Below, piece after piece: positions 1 to 7,674 of a DNA stretch of 59,927 nt. Location: NCBI GenBank assembly GCA_017983755.1, contig JAGOAU010000018.1, positions 1 through 59,927 on the forward strand. Reading direction: 5' to 3'. A program made the position numbers and the translations under genes. The notes beneath the pieces were generated by a model, which was not told the DNA's origin, did no database searches, and saw only the letters and a list, made by a program, of their open reading frames with translations. The stretch is from Azonexus sp. Its GTDB lineage: Bacteria > Pseudomonadota > Gammaproteobacteria > Burkholderiales > Rhodocyclaceae. The stretch's first letter is position 1, and the number at the start of each line of letters is the position of its first letter.

Positions 1-166
1 CATCCACGGCACCAACGACCCGCTGATGCCCCTCGGCGCCGCCGAAGCGCTGGCTGCCGCGATCCCCGGCGCCCGCCTCGCTCCCTTCGCCGACTGCGCG
101 CACGCCCCCTTCGTTTCCCGCCCCGACGATTTCCTCGCCGCGGCACGCACCTTCCTGCATGACTAG
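1..166 (+). CDS. bioH: Pimeloyl-ACP methyl ester carboxylesterase BioH, C-terminal part
   Basis: This is the C-terminal 54 residues of an alpha/beta hydrolase whose start lies outside the window (frame begins at base 2). The visible part has HGTNDPLMP, which carries the acid residue of the catalytic triad, and CAHAPFVSRP, which carries the catalytic histidine in the form typical of BioH. BioH cleaves the methyl ester of pimeloyl-ACP and so ends the disguised fatty-acid stage of biotin synthesis. Its stop codon lies inside the start of bioC (8-base overlap), so the two are translationally coupled. The nucleophile serine is not visible, so the assignment rests on this tail and on the bioC-bioD context. 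Confidence 0.8.
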   Translation, partial: IHGTNDPLMPLGAAEALAAAIPGARLAPFADCAHAPFVSRPDDFLAAARTFLHD

Positions 167-923
167 ACCGTCCAAGGCGCGCGTCCGCCAGTCGTTCGAG
201 CGCGCCGCGCCGACCTACGACAGTGCCGCCACCGTCCAGCGCCAGATCTGCAACCACCTGGCAGACCGGCTGCCGGCCATGCTGCCGGTGGGCCGCTTGC
301 TCGACGCGGGTTGCGGCACCGGCTATGCCCAGGCGCTGCTGCAGAAGCGCTTTCCCGCTGCCCATGCCGTCGCCCTCGACCTCTCGGCCGGCATGCTGCA
401 GCGCGTCGCCGCCCCCTGCTGCCGCCTCGCCAGCGACCTCGAACGCCTGCCGCTGGCCGACGCCAGCATCGATCTTTACTGGTCCAGCCTCGCCGTGCAA
501 TGGTGCGACCTGACCAGGGCGCTCGCCGAAGCGCGGCGCACGCTGCGCCCCGGTGGCCGGCTCGCCCTTGCCAGCCTCGGCCCCGCAACCTTCCACGAGC
601 TGCGCACGGCCTTCGCCGGCATCGACGATTACCGCCACACCCTCGCCTTCCATACCGTGGACGAAGTTCGCCAGCTGGCGGCGGCCGCCGGCCTGGTTGC
701 GGTCGACGTGCAAAAAGGCACGGAAATCGCGCACTACGCCGATTTCCGGACCCTGCTGAGGGCGGTCAAGGCGATCGGCGCCAACCAGCTGGGCAGCGGC
801 CGCCGGACCAGCCTGATGAGCCGCGCCGCCTTCAGCCGCGCCGAAGCCGCCTGCGAAGCACTGCGCACGCCGGCCGGCCTGCCCCTGACCTACGACGTCA
901 CCTACCTGACCGCCCGCAAATGA
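159..923 (+). CDS. bioC: Malonyl-ACP O-methyltransferase BioC
   Basis: A 254-residue SAM-dependent methyltransferase that methylates malonyl-ACP to disguise it for pimelate synthesis. The SAM-binding motif DAGCGTG lies near residue 50, the acidic ALDLSAGM motif near 70, and a post-I region [12 protein letters not shown] near 95. The opening [16 protein letters not shown] is the usual BioC N-terminus, and the length fits the family. It overlaps bioH upstream, and its TGA overlaps the bioD ATG as ATGA, so bioH-bioC-bioD read as one coupled biotin operon. A copy of the dispersed TTGCGGTCGAC word lies inside the gene at 697-707. Confidence 0.92.
   Translation: MTRPSKARVRQSFERAAPTYDSAATVQRQICNHLADRLPAMLPVGRLLDAGCGTGYAQALLQKRFPAAHAVALDLSAGMLQRVAAPCCRLASDLERLPLADASIDLYWSSLAVQWCDLTRALAEARRTLRPGGRLALASLGPATFHELRTAFAGIDDYRHTLAFHTVDEVRQLAAAAGLVAVDVQKGTEIAHYADFRTLLRAVKAIGANQLGSGRRTSLMSRAAFSRAEAACEALRTPAGLPLTYDVTYLTARK
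697..726 (+). repeat. TTGCGGTCGAC uptake-signal-like element, in bioC
   Basis: Exact 11-base core at 697-707, then an A5 tract at 712-716 and AAA at 724-726. The flanks GTGC and GCAC around the first tract can pair. It is translated as V-A-V-D in BioC. Confidence 0.6.
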
Positions 924-1594
924 GCCACGCCTACTTCCTGACCGGCACCGACACCGAGATCGGCAAGACCTTCATCACCTGCGCCCTGCTCCACCACGCC
1001 GCGCAGCGCGGCCTCAAGGCAGCCGGGATCAAGCCGGTCGCCGCCGGCACCGATGCCGCCGGCGTGAACGAGGATGTCGCCAGCATCCGCGCCGCCAGCA
1101 ACCTCGCCCTGCCGCCCGAAATCATCAATCCCTATTGCTTCAAGTCCGCCATCGCCCCGCACATCGCCGCCGCCGAAGAGGGCGTAACGATAGATTTCGC
1201 CCCGATCGCCGCCGCCTGCGACCACGCCCGGCAATTAGCCGATCTGCTCATCGTCGAAGGCGTCGGCGGATTTCGCGTGCCGCTGGGCGTCGACCGCGAC
1301 AGCGCCGGTCTCGCCGTCGCCCTCGGCCTGCCGGTGATCCTCGTCGTCGGCCTGCGCCTCGGCTGCATCAACCACGCACTGCTCACCGCCGAGGCAATCG
1401 CCGCACGCCGCCTGAAGCTCGCCGGCTGGGTCGCCAACTGCATCGACCCGGCCATGCCGCGCCTCGCCGAAAACATCGCCACCCTCGACCAGCGCCTCGG
1501 CGCGCCGCTGCTCGGCCGCGTGCCGCACCTGCCGGGCAGCGATCCGGCGGCGGCGGCCGGCCATCTCGAACTGCCCGAAATCAGGGGTATATAA
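920..1594 (+). CDS. bioD: ATP-dependent dethiobiotin synthetase BioD
   Basis: A 224-residue cytosolic enzyme that closes the ureido ring of dethiobiotin from diaminopelargonate, CO2 and ATP. The P-loop GTDTEIGKT lies at about residues 8-16, the KPVAAG motif near 41, and [11 protein letters not shown] near 115 is the conserved second phosphate/metal-binding loop. The start is fixed by the ATGA overlap with bioC. It is the last gene of the biotin operon visible here; bioA, bioB and bioF are not in the window. Nine bases separate it from yciB, so transcription may continue. Confidence 0.93.
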   Translation: MSHAYFLTGTDTEIGKTFITCALLHHAAQRGLKAAGIKPVAAGTDAAGVNEDVASIRAASNLALPPEIINPYCFKSAIAPHIAAAEEGVTIDFAPIAAACDHARQLADLLIVEGVGGFRVPLGVDRDSAGLAVALGLPVILVVGLRLGCINHALLTAEAIAARRLKLAGWVANCIDPAMPRLAENIATLDQRLGAPLLGRVPHLPGSDPAAAAGHLELPEIRGI

Positions 1595-1603
1595 TTCGCC
1601 GCC

Positions 1604-2212
1604 ATGAAACTGCTCTTCGACCTTTTCCCCGTCATCCTGTTTTTCGTCACCTTCAAGTATTCCGGCACCCATCCGGATGCGGCGGCCAGCCTGGTCGGCA
1701 CGCTGCTCGGCAGCGCCGCGGTCGACGTCAAGCAGGCGCCCATTTTGCTGGCGACGATCGTCGTCATCCTCGCCACCGTGGCGCAGATCGCCTGGGTCCA
1801 TTTCCGCCACGGCAAGGTAGACAAGATGCTGTGGGTCAGCCTCGTGCTGGTCGTCGTCTTCGGCGGCATGACCCTGATCTTCCAGGACGAGACTTTCATC
1901 AAGTGGAAGCCGACCATCCTCTACTGGGTCTTCGCCGGCAGCATGGCCTTCGCCACGCTGGTGCTGAAGAAGAATCCGATGCGCGCCCTGCTCGGCGAAC
2001 AACTGACGCTGCCCGATCCGGTATGGAACAAGGTCACCCTGTCCTGGATCGCCTTCTTCCTGTTCATGGGTGCACTCAACCTGGTCGTCGCCTTCAACTT
2101 CCCGACCGATACCTGGGTCAATTTCAAACTCTTCGGCGGCATGGGACTGCTGCTCCTGTTCGTGCTCGGGCAGGGACTCATGTTGTCGAAATACGTCGAG
2201 GACAAACAATAA
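1604..2212 (+). CDS. yciB: Inner membrane septation protein A family (YciB/IspZ)
   Basis: A 202-residue polytopic membrane protein with about five hydrophobic segments, starting [20 protein letters not shown], the signature opening of the YciB/IspZ family. In enterobacteria YciB supports cell-envelope integrity and division; the biochemical role is unresolved. The C-terminus is short and charged (KYVEDKQ), as in the family. Its TAA is immediately followed by the ATG of the YciI-like gene, and the order yciB-yciI-bolA-parvulin is a recurring betaproteobacterial arrangement as I remember it. Confidence 0.9.
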   Translation: MKLLFDLFPVILFFVTFKYSGTHPDAAASLVGTLLGSAAVDVKQAPILLATIVVILATVAQIAWVHFRHGKVDKMLWVSLVLVVVFGGMTLIFQDETFIKWKPTILYWVFAGSMAFATLVLKKNPMRALLGEQLTLPDPVWNKVTLSWIAFFLFMGALNLVVAFNFPTDTWVNFKLFGGMGLLLLFVLGQGLMLSKYVEDKQ

Positions 2213-2515
2213 ATGCTTTACGTCATCATTGGTGAAGACACGCCGGGCACGCTGGAGCAGCGCCTGGCTGCCCGCCCCGCCCACGTCGAACGCCTGCAGG
2301 CGTTGCAGGCCGACGGCCGCCTGATCCTGGCCGGCCCCTGCCCGGCGATCGACTCGCCGGACCCCGGCCCGGCCGGCTTCTCGGGCAGCGTCATCGTTGC
2401 CGAATTCGAATCGCTGGCCGCCGCGCAGGCCTGGGCTGGCGCCGATCCCTACGTCGCCGCCGGCGTCTACGAAAAAGTCACCGTCAAGCCGTTCAGGAAG
2501 GTCCTGCCGGCGTGA
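2213..2515 (+). CDS. YciI-like protein
   Basis: A 100-residue cytosolic protein of the YciI-like (dimeric ferredoxin-like fold) family. It shows the family pattern: [12 protein letters not shown] at the N-terminus, R..H...L..L...GR lining the putative active site, then [19 protein letters not shown] and the conserved D-P-Y (residues about 80-82). No reaction is established for the family in general. The start abuts the yciB stop and its own TGA overlaps the GTG start of the BolA-like gene, so it belongs to the same transcript. Confidence 0.8.
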   Translation: MLYVIIGEDTPGTLEQRLAARPAHVERLQALQADGRLILAGPCPAIDSPDPGPAGFSGSVIVAEFESLAAAQAWAGADPYVAAGVYEKVTVKPFRKVLPA

Positions 2516-2778
2516 GCGCCGAAACCGCGGTCCTGCTGCGCGAACGCCTGGCTGCACTGGCACCGCAATCGCTCGCCATCGAGGACGAATCGCATCTGCA
2601 TGCCGGCCACGCCGGCGCAAAAGAAGGCGGCCATTACAAAATCACCATAGTCGCCGCCACCTTCGCCGGCCACAATACGGTCCGGCGTCACCGCATGATC
2701 CACGACGCGGTCGGCGATCTGATGCGCGGCCGCATCCATGCGCTCAGCATCCGTGCATTTTCACCTGACGAAGTATAA
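2512..2778 (+). CDS. BolA family protein
   Basis: An 88-residue BolA-like protein. BolA proteins bind [2Fe-2S] clusters together with monothiol glutaredoxins or act as stress-linked regulators. It contains [13 protein letters not shown], whose His residues are the usual cluster-ligand region, followed by [20 protein letters not shown], typical of the class II KH-like fold. The start is a GTG in a GTGA overlap with the preceding stop. Which BolA subtype it represents cannot be settled without an alignment. Confidence 0.85.
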   Translation: MSAETAVLLRERLAALAPQSLAIEDESHLHAGHAGAKEGGHYKITIVAATFAGHNTVRRHRMIHDAVGDLMRGRIHALSIRAFSPDEV

Positions 2779-2779
2779 T
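2774..2779 (+). promoter_or_regulatory. Possible -10 element for the parvulin gene
   Basis: A perfect TATAAT hexamer overlaps the stop codon of the BolA-like gene, 34 bases before the parvulin ATG. No good -35 is visible at the right spacing, so this is tentative. Confidence 0.3.
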
Positions 2780-2813
2780 CTTCACGTTTTTACCCCCAAG
2801 CAAGGAAAACCTA

Positions 2814-3611
2814 ATGATCAAGCTCTCCCGTCTGGCCGCTCTGCTCGTGGCTGGCACCATCGTTTCAGCCCCGACCTTCGCCGCCGACAAGGGCAGTGCA
2901 GGCGCTGTCGCCACGGTCAATGGCCAGGCAATTTCGCAAAGCACCTACAACGCCTTCGTCGCCGAACAGAAGGCGCAGGGTGCGCCGGATTCGCCGGAAC
3001 TGCAGAACGCCGTAAAGGAAGAACTGATCCGCCGCGAGCTGCTGACCCAGGAAGCCAAGAAGAAGGGCCTCGACAAGAAGCCGGAAATCCAGGGCCAGAT
3101 GGAACTCGCCAAGCAGGCCGTGCTGATCCGCGCCTATCTCTCCGATTACGTGCGCGCCAACCCGGTCAGCGAAGACAAGCTGAAGAAGGATTACGACGCG
3201 ATCAAGGCCAACCTCGGCACCACCGAGTACAAGGTCAAGCACATCCTGGTGTCGACCGAAGACGAAGCCAAGGCGATCATCGCCAAGCTCGACAAGGGCG
3301 ACAAGTTCGCCGACCTCGCCAAGCAGTCCAAGGATCCTGGTTCCAAAGACAACGGCGGCGAACTCGGCTGGAGCGCCCCCAGCAGCTACGTCAAGCCGTT
3401 CGCCGATGCCCTGACCAAGCTGAAGAAGGGTGAATACACCAAGACCCCGGTCAAGACCGATTTCGGCTACCACGTCATCGCGCTCGACGACACCCGCCCG
3501 CTTACCCCGCCGCCGTACGAGCAGGTCAAGCCGCAACTGCAACAGCGCGCCAGCCAGCAGCAGGTAGAAGCGCTGGTCAAGAAGCTGCGCGAAGGCGCCA
3601 AGGTCAACTAA
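2814..3611 (+). CDS. Periplasmic parvulin-type peptidyl-prolyl cis-trans isomerase
   Basis: A 265-residue exported chaperone/isomerase of the PpiC/PrsA/SurA type. Residues 1-23 form a signal peptide (ending TFAAD). An N-terminal SurA-like helical region follows (VNGQAISQSTYNAFV). The parvulin domain spans about residues 138-230 with HILVSTEDEAKAII, GDKFADLAKQSKDPGSKDNG and a final FGYHVI motif. It probably folds outer-membrane or periplasmic proteins. It follows bolA with a 35-base gap and ends at a strong hairpin at 3632. The start has an AAGGAAAA ribosome-binding stretch. Confidence 0.88.
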   Translation: MIKLSRLAALLVAGTIVSAPTFAADKGSAGAVATVNGQAISQSTYNAFVAEQKAQGAPDSPELQNAVKEELIRRELLTQEAKKKGLDKKPEIQGQMELAKQAVLIRAYLSDYVRANPVSEDKLKKDYDAIKANLGTTEYKVKHILVSTEDEAKAIIAKLDKGDKFADLAKQSKDPGSKDNGGELGWSAPSSYVKPFADALTKLKKGEYTKTPVKTDFGYHVIALDDTRPLTPPPYEQVKPQLQQRASQQQVEALVKKLREGAKVN

Positions 3612-3631
3612 GCGACCTGCGCTTCACCCCG

Positions 3632-3664
3632 AAATGCCCGCCCTTCCCGGCGGGCATTTTCATT
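3632..3664 (+). terminator. Rho-independent terminator after the parvulin gene
   Basis: An 11-bp stem (AAATGCCCGCC with GGCGGGCATTT) around a 6-base loop, followed by CATTTT. It lies between convergent genes and may also serve the minus-strand gene ending at 3683. Confidence 0.8.
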
Positions 3665-3682
3665 TTCCGGTGCCCTGATGGC

Positions 3683-4432
3683 TCACTCGACGCGGAAGGG
3701 CAGGAATTCCGAGTTGATCCGGTCGTAGGCGCCGTTGCGCTTGATGTTCTCGAGCGCCCGGTCGAGCGCTTCCTTGAGTTCGGCGCGCCGCGGGTTGATG
3801 GCGAACGAGGCGTTGCCGGCGAGCTCCGGCAGCTGCAGCACGCTGGCCTTGAGGCCCAGCTGCCTGACGATGGGATGCTGCTGCAGGCTGAGGCTGGTCA
3901 TCAGCGGGGCGATGGCGGCATGGGCGACGCCCGCCGCCAGCTGCTCGATCATCTGGACATCGTTTTGTGCGCCGATCGCCTCCCAGTGCCGGGCCTTGGC
4001 GTAGTTCTCGTGCGCCGAGCCGCGAAAGATCGACACCCGCGTCCCCGGATCCCCCGGCTGCACACCGGGCCGCGCGAACCAGAGGGTGATAGAGCGATAG
4101 ACCGGCCGCATGAACAGGACTTTCTGGCTGCGCTCCGGCGTATTGAGCAGGCCGACTGCGGCGACATCGAAATAGCCGGCGGCCACCCGCTCGACCAGTG
4201 AATCGAGCTGGGTCACCTCGAATTCGCAGCGCACGCCGAGGTCGGCACACAGGGCGCGGGCAATGGACGTGGTGAAGCCGGTCAGTTTGCCGGTGCTGTC
4301 GCGATACGCCAGCGGCGGCGCGTTCTCGAACACCGCCACCTTGAGTACCGGTACGTCTGCCCGCGCCTGGCCGGCGAACAGGCAGGCCGCCAGGCTCAGG
4401 GACAACACGAGGGTGCACCGGGAAGAAGCCAT
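3683..4432 (-). CDS. Periplasmic solute-binding protein (SBP family 3)
   Basis: A 249-residue exported protein like the amino-acid-binding components of ABC transporters. Residues 1-25 form a signal peptide (ending QARAD). Next come VLKVAVFENAPPLAYRDSTGKLTGF, the standard family-3 opening, and IARALCADLGVRCEFE. No permease or ATPase gene is adjacent, so it is either an orphan binding protein or a sensor component. It is convergent with the parvulin gene and divergent from the NosD-like gene at 4602. The ligand cannot be predicted. Confidence 0.75.
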   Translation of the reverse strand: MASSRCTLVLSLSLAACLFAGQARADVPVLKVAVFENAPPLAYRDSTGKLTGFTTSIARALCADLGVRCEFEVTQLDSLVERVAAGYFDVAAVGLLNTPERSQKVLFMRPVYRSITLWFARPGVQPGDPGTRVSIFRGSAHENYAKARHWEAIGAQNDVQMIEQLAAGVAHAAIAPLMTSLSLQQHPIVRQLGLKASVLQLPELAGNASFAINPRRAELKEALDRALENIKRNGAYDRINSEFLPFRVE

Positions 4433-4601
4433 CTACGCAGGCATTCAAGGTGAAAAATGCAGGAATCCCCGGCCCGGCCGGCTCTACGACGCGAAAAAAC
4501 CATTCCAGCACCAGGGGCAAGCCGGCATTCTATCTCGCATTGGCGCAAAACTTGATGCAAGTCCTCGCCGCAAGCAGTTTCGCCCGCTAAATTCCGGTCT
4601 G

Positions 4602-5825
4602 ATGCGCTTCTTTCGTCTTGCCTTTCTCTTCTGCCTGGTTCCGGCCCTGCCGGCGCTCGCCGCGCTGCCGCTCCAGCCCTGGCTCGATACCGCCCTGCCG
4701 GGCGCCCGCATTCTTCTGCCACCAGGCGTCTACCAGGGGCCGGCCGTCATCACCAAGCCCCTGACGCTGGAGGGCGACGGCCAGGTCGTCATCGACGCCG
4801 GCGGCCACGGCACCGTTCTCACCGTCAAGGCCAACCGCGTCACGCTGCGCGGCCTGACCCTGCGCGGCAGCGGCGACTCGCACGACCAGCTCGACGGCGG
4901 CCTGATGGCCGAGGGCAGCGAGCTGTTGATCGAGAACAACGTGATCGAGGACGTGTTGTTCGGCATTTCGCTGCACCAGACGACCGACAGTCTGGTGCGC
5001 GGCAATCGCATCCGCTCGCGTGCCGTCGATTCCGCCGACCGCGGCGACGGCCTGCGCCTCTGGTACAGCACCTACAACCGCATCGAGAACAACGACATCG
5101 CGCAGATTCGCGACGTCACGGTCACCAACTCGCCGCACAATCGCTTCACCGGCAACACCATCCGCGACAGCCGGCGCGCCTTCAATTTCCTTTTTGCCCA
5201 TCGCAGCCTGGTCGACCGCAATCACCTCGAAACCAACTCGACCGGCATCATCGCCCTCAACTCCGACGGCCTGACCATCCGCAACAACCGCATCGTGCAC
5301 GCCATGGACGCCTCGGGCGCCGGCATCGCGCTCAAGGAAACCTCGGCGGCACTGGTCATCGGCAACGAGATCGTCCATTGCGCACACGGCATCATGGCCG
5401 ACTCGCCGATGAACCCGCTCAACCGCATCGTCTTCATCGACAACCTGGTCGCCCACAACATCACCGGCGTCTATTTCTACGGCGCCAAGGGCGGCCACAT
5501 CGCCATCGGCAACACTTTCCGTAGCAACCTGTGGCCGGTCACCATCATCGGCGACGGCGACCCGCTGGACGACACCTGGCTGGGCAATTACTGGGACGGG
5601 TACGAGGGCTTCGACCAGGACGGCGACGGCTTTGGCGACCGCCCCTACGACCTGCTGGCCTACGCCGACCGGATCTGGATGGAAACCCCGGCCGCCCGTT
5701 TCTTCCGCAACACGCCGGTGCTCGAACTGCTCGATTTCCTCGAACGGCTGGCGCCTTTTTCCGCCCCCGCCCTGATCCTGCGCGACACGGCGCCGCGCAT
5801 GCGGCCGATCAGAAACTACAACTGA
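4602..5825 (+). CDS. NosD-like periplasmic right-handed beta-helix protein
   Basis: A 407-residue protein starting MRFFRLAFLFCLVP with a signal peptide cut near PALAAL. The body is a parallel beta-helix of repeated N-N-x-I and G-N-x-I turns (residues about 100-320). The C-terminal third, GNYWDGYEGFDQDGDGFGD followed by Y-D-R and a Pro/Leu-rich end, resembles NosD, which helps mature the copper site of nitrous oxide reductase. The ATG at 4602 is preferred because it directly precedes the signal peptide, although the frame stays open to 4263. No nosZ, nosF or nosY is in the window, so its role here is unclear. The last 10 bases overlap cysB convergently. Confidence 0.75.
   Translation: MRFFRLAFLFCLVPALPALAALPLQPWLDTALPGARILLPPGVYQGPAVITKPLTLEGDGQVVIDAGGHGTVLTVKANRVTLRGLTLRGSGDSHDQLDGGLMAEGSELLIENNVIEDVLFGISLHQTTDSLVRGNRIRSRAVDSADRGDGLRLWYSTYNRIENNDIAQIRDVTVTNSPHNRFTGNTIRDSRRAFNFLFAHRSLVDRNHLETNSTGIIALNSDGLTIRNNRIVHAMDASGAGIALKETSAALVIGNEIVHCAHGIMADSPMNPLNRIVFIDNLVAHNITGVYFYGAKGGHIAIGNTFRSNLWPVTIIGDGDPLDDTWLGNYWDGYEGFDQDGDGFGDRPYDLLAYADRIWMETPAARFFRNTPVLELLDFLERLAPFSAPALILRDTAPRMRPIRNYN
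5191..5221 (-). repeat. TTGCGGTCGAC element, in the NosD-like gene
   Basis: Exact core on the minus strand at 5211-5221. Only the distal tract is present, a T5 run at 5191-5195 as read on the plus strand. Confidence 0.5.
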
Positions 5826-6757
5826 TATTCCTGGCCGCCGCCCTGCATCGCCATCTCGACCACGCGCTGCGACAGGTGCGGGGCGAACAGGGCGATCAGG
5901 TCGTAGTCGTGGCGCCGCAGGTAGGTGCCGCGCCGCAGGGCCAACCGCGTCGTGTTGGATTCGAACAGGTGGGCGGCGTCGACCGCAACCAGCCCGGCGT
6001 CGCGCTGCGCGTCGAAGGCCAGCGCGGAGATGATGCCGAGGCCGAGGCCGAGGCTGACGTAGGTCTTGATCACGTCGGCGTCGAGGGCGGTCAGCGCGAC
6101 GTTGGGCTGGACGCCGATGCGCTCGAAGGCACGGTTGATGCGCGAGCGCCCGGTGAATGCCGTGTCGTAGGTGATCAGCGGCCATTTCGCCAGCTCGGCG
6201 AGCGACAGCGGCGCCGACTTGAGGATCGGATGGCCCTCCGGCGCGATCACGCAATGGCTCCACTGGCGCACCGGCAGCGTGATCAGCTGGGCATACTGGT
6301 CGAGCGCCTCGGTGGCGATGCCGATGTCGGCCTCGCCGGCCAGCACCCATTCCGCAATCTGCGTCGGGCTGCCCTGGTGCATCTCCAGCTTGACGCTCGG
6401 ATGCTGGGCGACGAAATCGCGCACCACGACCGGCAAGGCGTAGCGCGCCTGGGTATGGGTCGCGGCCAGCACCAGGCGCCCGCTCCCGCCGGAAGAGAAC
6501 TCGGCGCTTGCCCGCTTCAGGTTTTCCGCCTCGCGCAGGATCTTCTCGGCAATCGCCAGCACCACCTTGCCCGGCTCGGTGACGCCGGTAAAGCGCTTGC
6601 CGCTGCGCTCGAAGATGGCGATGCCAAGCTCATCCTCGAGCAGCTTGACCTGCTTTGAAATGCCCGGCTGCGAGGTGTAGAGCGACTCCGCCGCCTCCGA
6701 GACGTTGAGGCCCTGACGCTGGATCTCGACGATGTAACGCAGTTGCTGAAGTTTCAT
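5816..6757 (-). CDS. cysB: LysR-type regulator CysB
   Basis: A 313-residue LysR-family regulator. The winged helix-turn-helix sits at residues 1-60, with MKLQQLRYIVEIQRQGLNVS and SLYTSQPGISKQVKLLE, the CysB/Cbl hallmark. A co-inducer domain follows (AATHTQARYALP near residue 100). CysB activates sulfate assimilation genes with N-acetylserine as inducer. It stands divergent from the TSUP-cysI-DUF934-cysH genes, its expected targets, across a 131-base region with heptamer repeats. Length and opening match the family fully. A TTGCGGTCGAC core lies in the gene at 5978-5988. Confidence 0.93.
   Translation of the reverse strand: MKLQQLRYIVEIQRQGLNVSEAAESLYTSQPGISKQVKLLEDELGIAIFERSGKRFTGVTEPGKVVLAIAEKILREAENLKRASAEFSSGGSGRLVLAATHTQARYALPVVVRDFVAQHPSVKLEMHQGSPTQIAEWVLAGEADIGIATEALDQYAQLITLPVRQWSHCVIAPEGHPILKSAPLSLAELAKWPLITYDTAFTGRSRINRAFERIGVQPNVALTALDADVIKTYVSLGLGLGIISALAFDAQRDAGLVAVDAAHLFESNTTRLALRRGTYLRRHDYDLIALFAPHLSQRVVEMAMQGGGQEYQL
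5978..5988 (-). repeat. TTGCGGTCGAC core, in cysB
   Basis: Exact core on the minus strand, translated V-A-V-D in CysB. No AT tracts follow, so this copy could be codon-driven chance. Confidence 0.35.
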
Positions 6758-6888
6758 TTTTTAGGATCCAGGATCGAGTTGTCAGCTGCTAGCAAAAACT
6801 CTAACTCCTAACCACTAATAGCTAACAGCTATATAAATCTAACCCAATATTCTTTTTGTTTCAAATGGCCGCTGCTACGATGCGCGCC
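6758..6888. promoter_or_regulatory. Divergent control region between cysB and the TSUP gene
   Basis: A 131-base AT-rich stretch between divergent genes, the expected place for CysB-responsive promoters. It holds the heptamer repeats described separately and the AT-rich run TATATAAAT at about 6830-6838, which could supply a -10 element. Exact CysB sites cannot be assigned because the consensus is loose. Confidence 0.5.
6801..6835. repeat. Five tandem heptamers, CTAAYNN type
   Basis: Five consecutive 7-base units begin CTAACTC, CTAACCA, CTAATAG, CTAACAG and CTATATA; a further CTAAC lies at 6839-6843. The phase is exact and the composition differs from the surroundings. Confidence 0.7.
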
Positions 6889-7665
6889 ATGGATCCCCTC
6901 TACACCCTTTCCGGCTTTGCCGTCGGCGCCATCGTCGGCCTCACCGGCGTCGGCGGCGGCTCGCTGATGACACCGCTGCTGGTGCTGGTCTTCGGCGTGC
7001 ACCCGGCCACCGCGGTCGGCACCGACCTGCTCTACGCGGCGCTGACCAAGGCCGGCGGCACCGTGGCGCATGGCCGCAAGGGGCACATCGACTGGGCCAT
7101 CACCGGCCGCCTGGCACTCGGCAGCATTCCGGCCGCCGCCATCACCATCTACATCCTGTCGCAACTGCCCAAGGGCAGCAACGCCATCAGTGCCGTCATC
7201 TCGAACGGCCTCGGTTTCGCGCTGTTGCTCACCGCCATCGCCATCCTTTTTGGCCGCAAGCTGCGCGACTATGCCAGCCAGCACGAGGAGTCGCCGCTGC
7301 GCCAGTGCTGCTTGGGCAAGATCACCGTACTGGTCGGCGCCATCCTCGGCGTGCTGGTCACCATCTCGTCGGTCGGTGCCGGCGCGCTCGGCGTCGCCGC
7401 GCTATTCTTCCTCTACCCCAAACTTTCGCCGGTGCGCATTGTCGGATCGGATGTGGCGCACGCCGTGCCGCTGACCCTCGTTGCCGGCCTCGGCCACTGG
7501 ATGCTCGGCGGCGTCGACTGGTCGCTGCTCGGCGCGCTGCTGCTCGGTTCGCTGCCCGGCATCTGGCTCGGCACCCACGTTTCCGCCAAGGTGCCGGAGC
7601 ACATCCTGCGCCGTATCCTGGCCTCCATGCTTGTGCTGATCGGCGGCAAGCTGGTCTTTGCTTAA
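6889..7665 (+). CDS. TSUP family sulfite/sulfate membrane exporter
   Basis: A 258-residue membrane protein with about eight hydrophobic segments of the TSUP (TauE/SafE, DUF81) family. It has the glycine-rich first repeat GLTGVGGGSLMTP near residue 20 and the related second-half repeat TISSVGAGALG, the duplicated signature. Beside cysI and cysH, it likely moves sulfite, sulfate or an organosulfonate. The ATG at 6889 is chosen by family-like N-terminus; in-frame ATGs at 6865 and 6880 and a TTG at 6856 also exist and no clear ribosome-binding site decides. It ends 9 bases before cysI. Confidence 0.82.
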   Translation: MDPLYTLSGFAVGAIVGLTGVGGGSLMTPLLVLVFGVHPATAVGTDLLYAALTKAGGTVAHGRKGHIDWAITGRLALGSIPAAAITIYILSQLPKGSNAISAVISNGLGFALLLTAIAILFGRKLRDYASQHEESPLRQCCLGKITVLVGAILGVLVTISSVGAGALGVAALFFLYPKLSPVRIVGSDVAHAVPLTLVAGLGHWMLGGVDWSLLGALLLGSLPGIWLGTHVSAKVPEHILRRILASMLVLIGGKLVFA

Positions 7666-7674
7666 GGAAGTCCG

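Noticed and set aside
1288-1298. TCGCGGTCGAC near-match in bioD (and a similar one at 14488 in argC)
   Set aside because: One mismatch; the argC copy has AT tracts but the bioD copy does not, so neither is counted among the supported elements.
4587-6350. A 587-codon minus-strand frame opposite the NosD-like gene
   Set aside because: Overlaps cysB in another frame and the NosD-like gene; repetitive translation without motifs.
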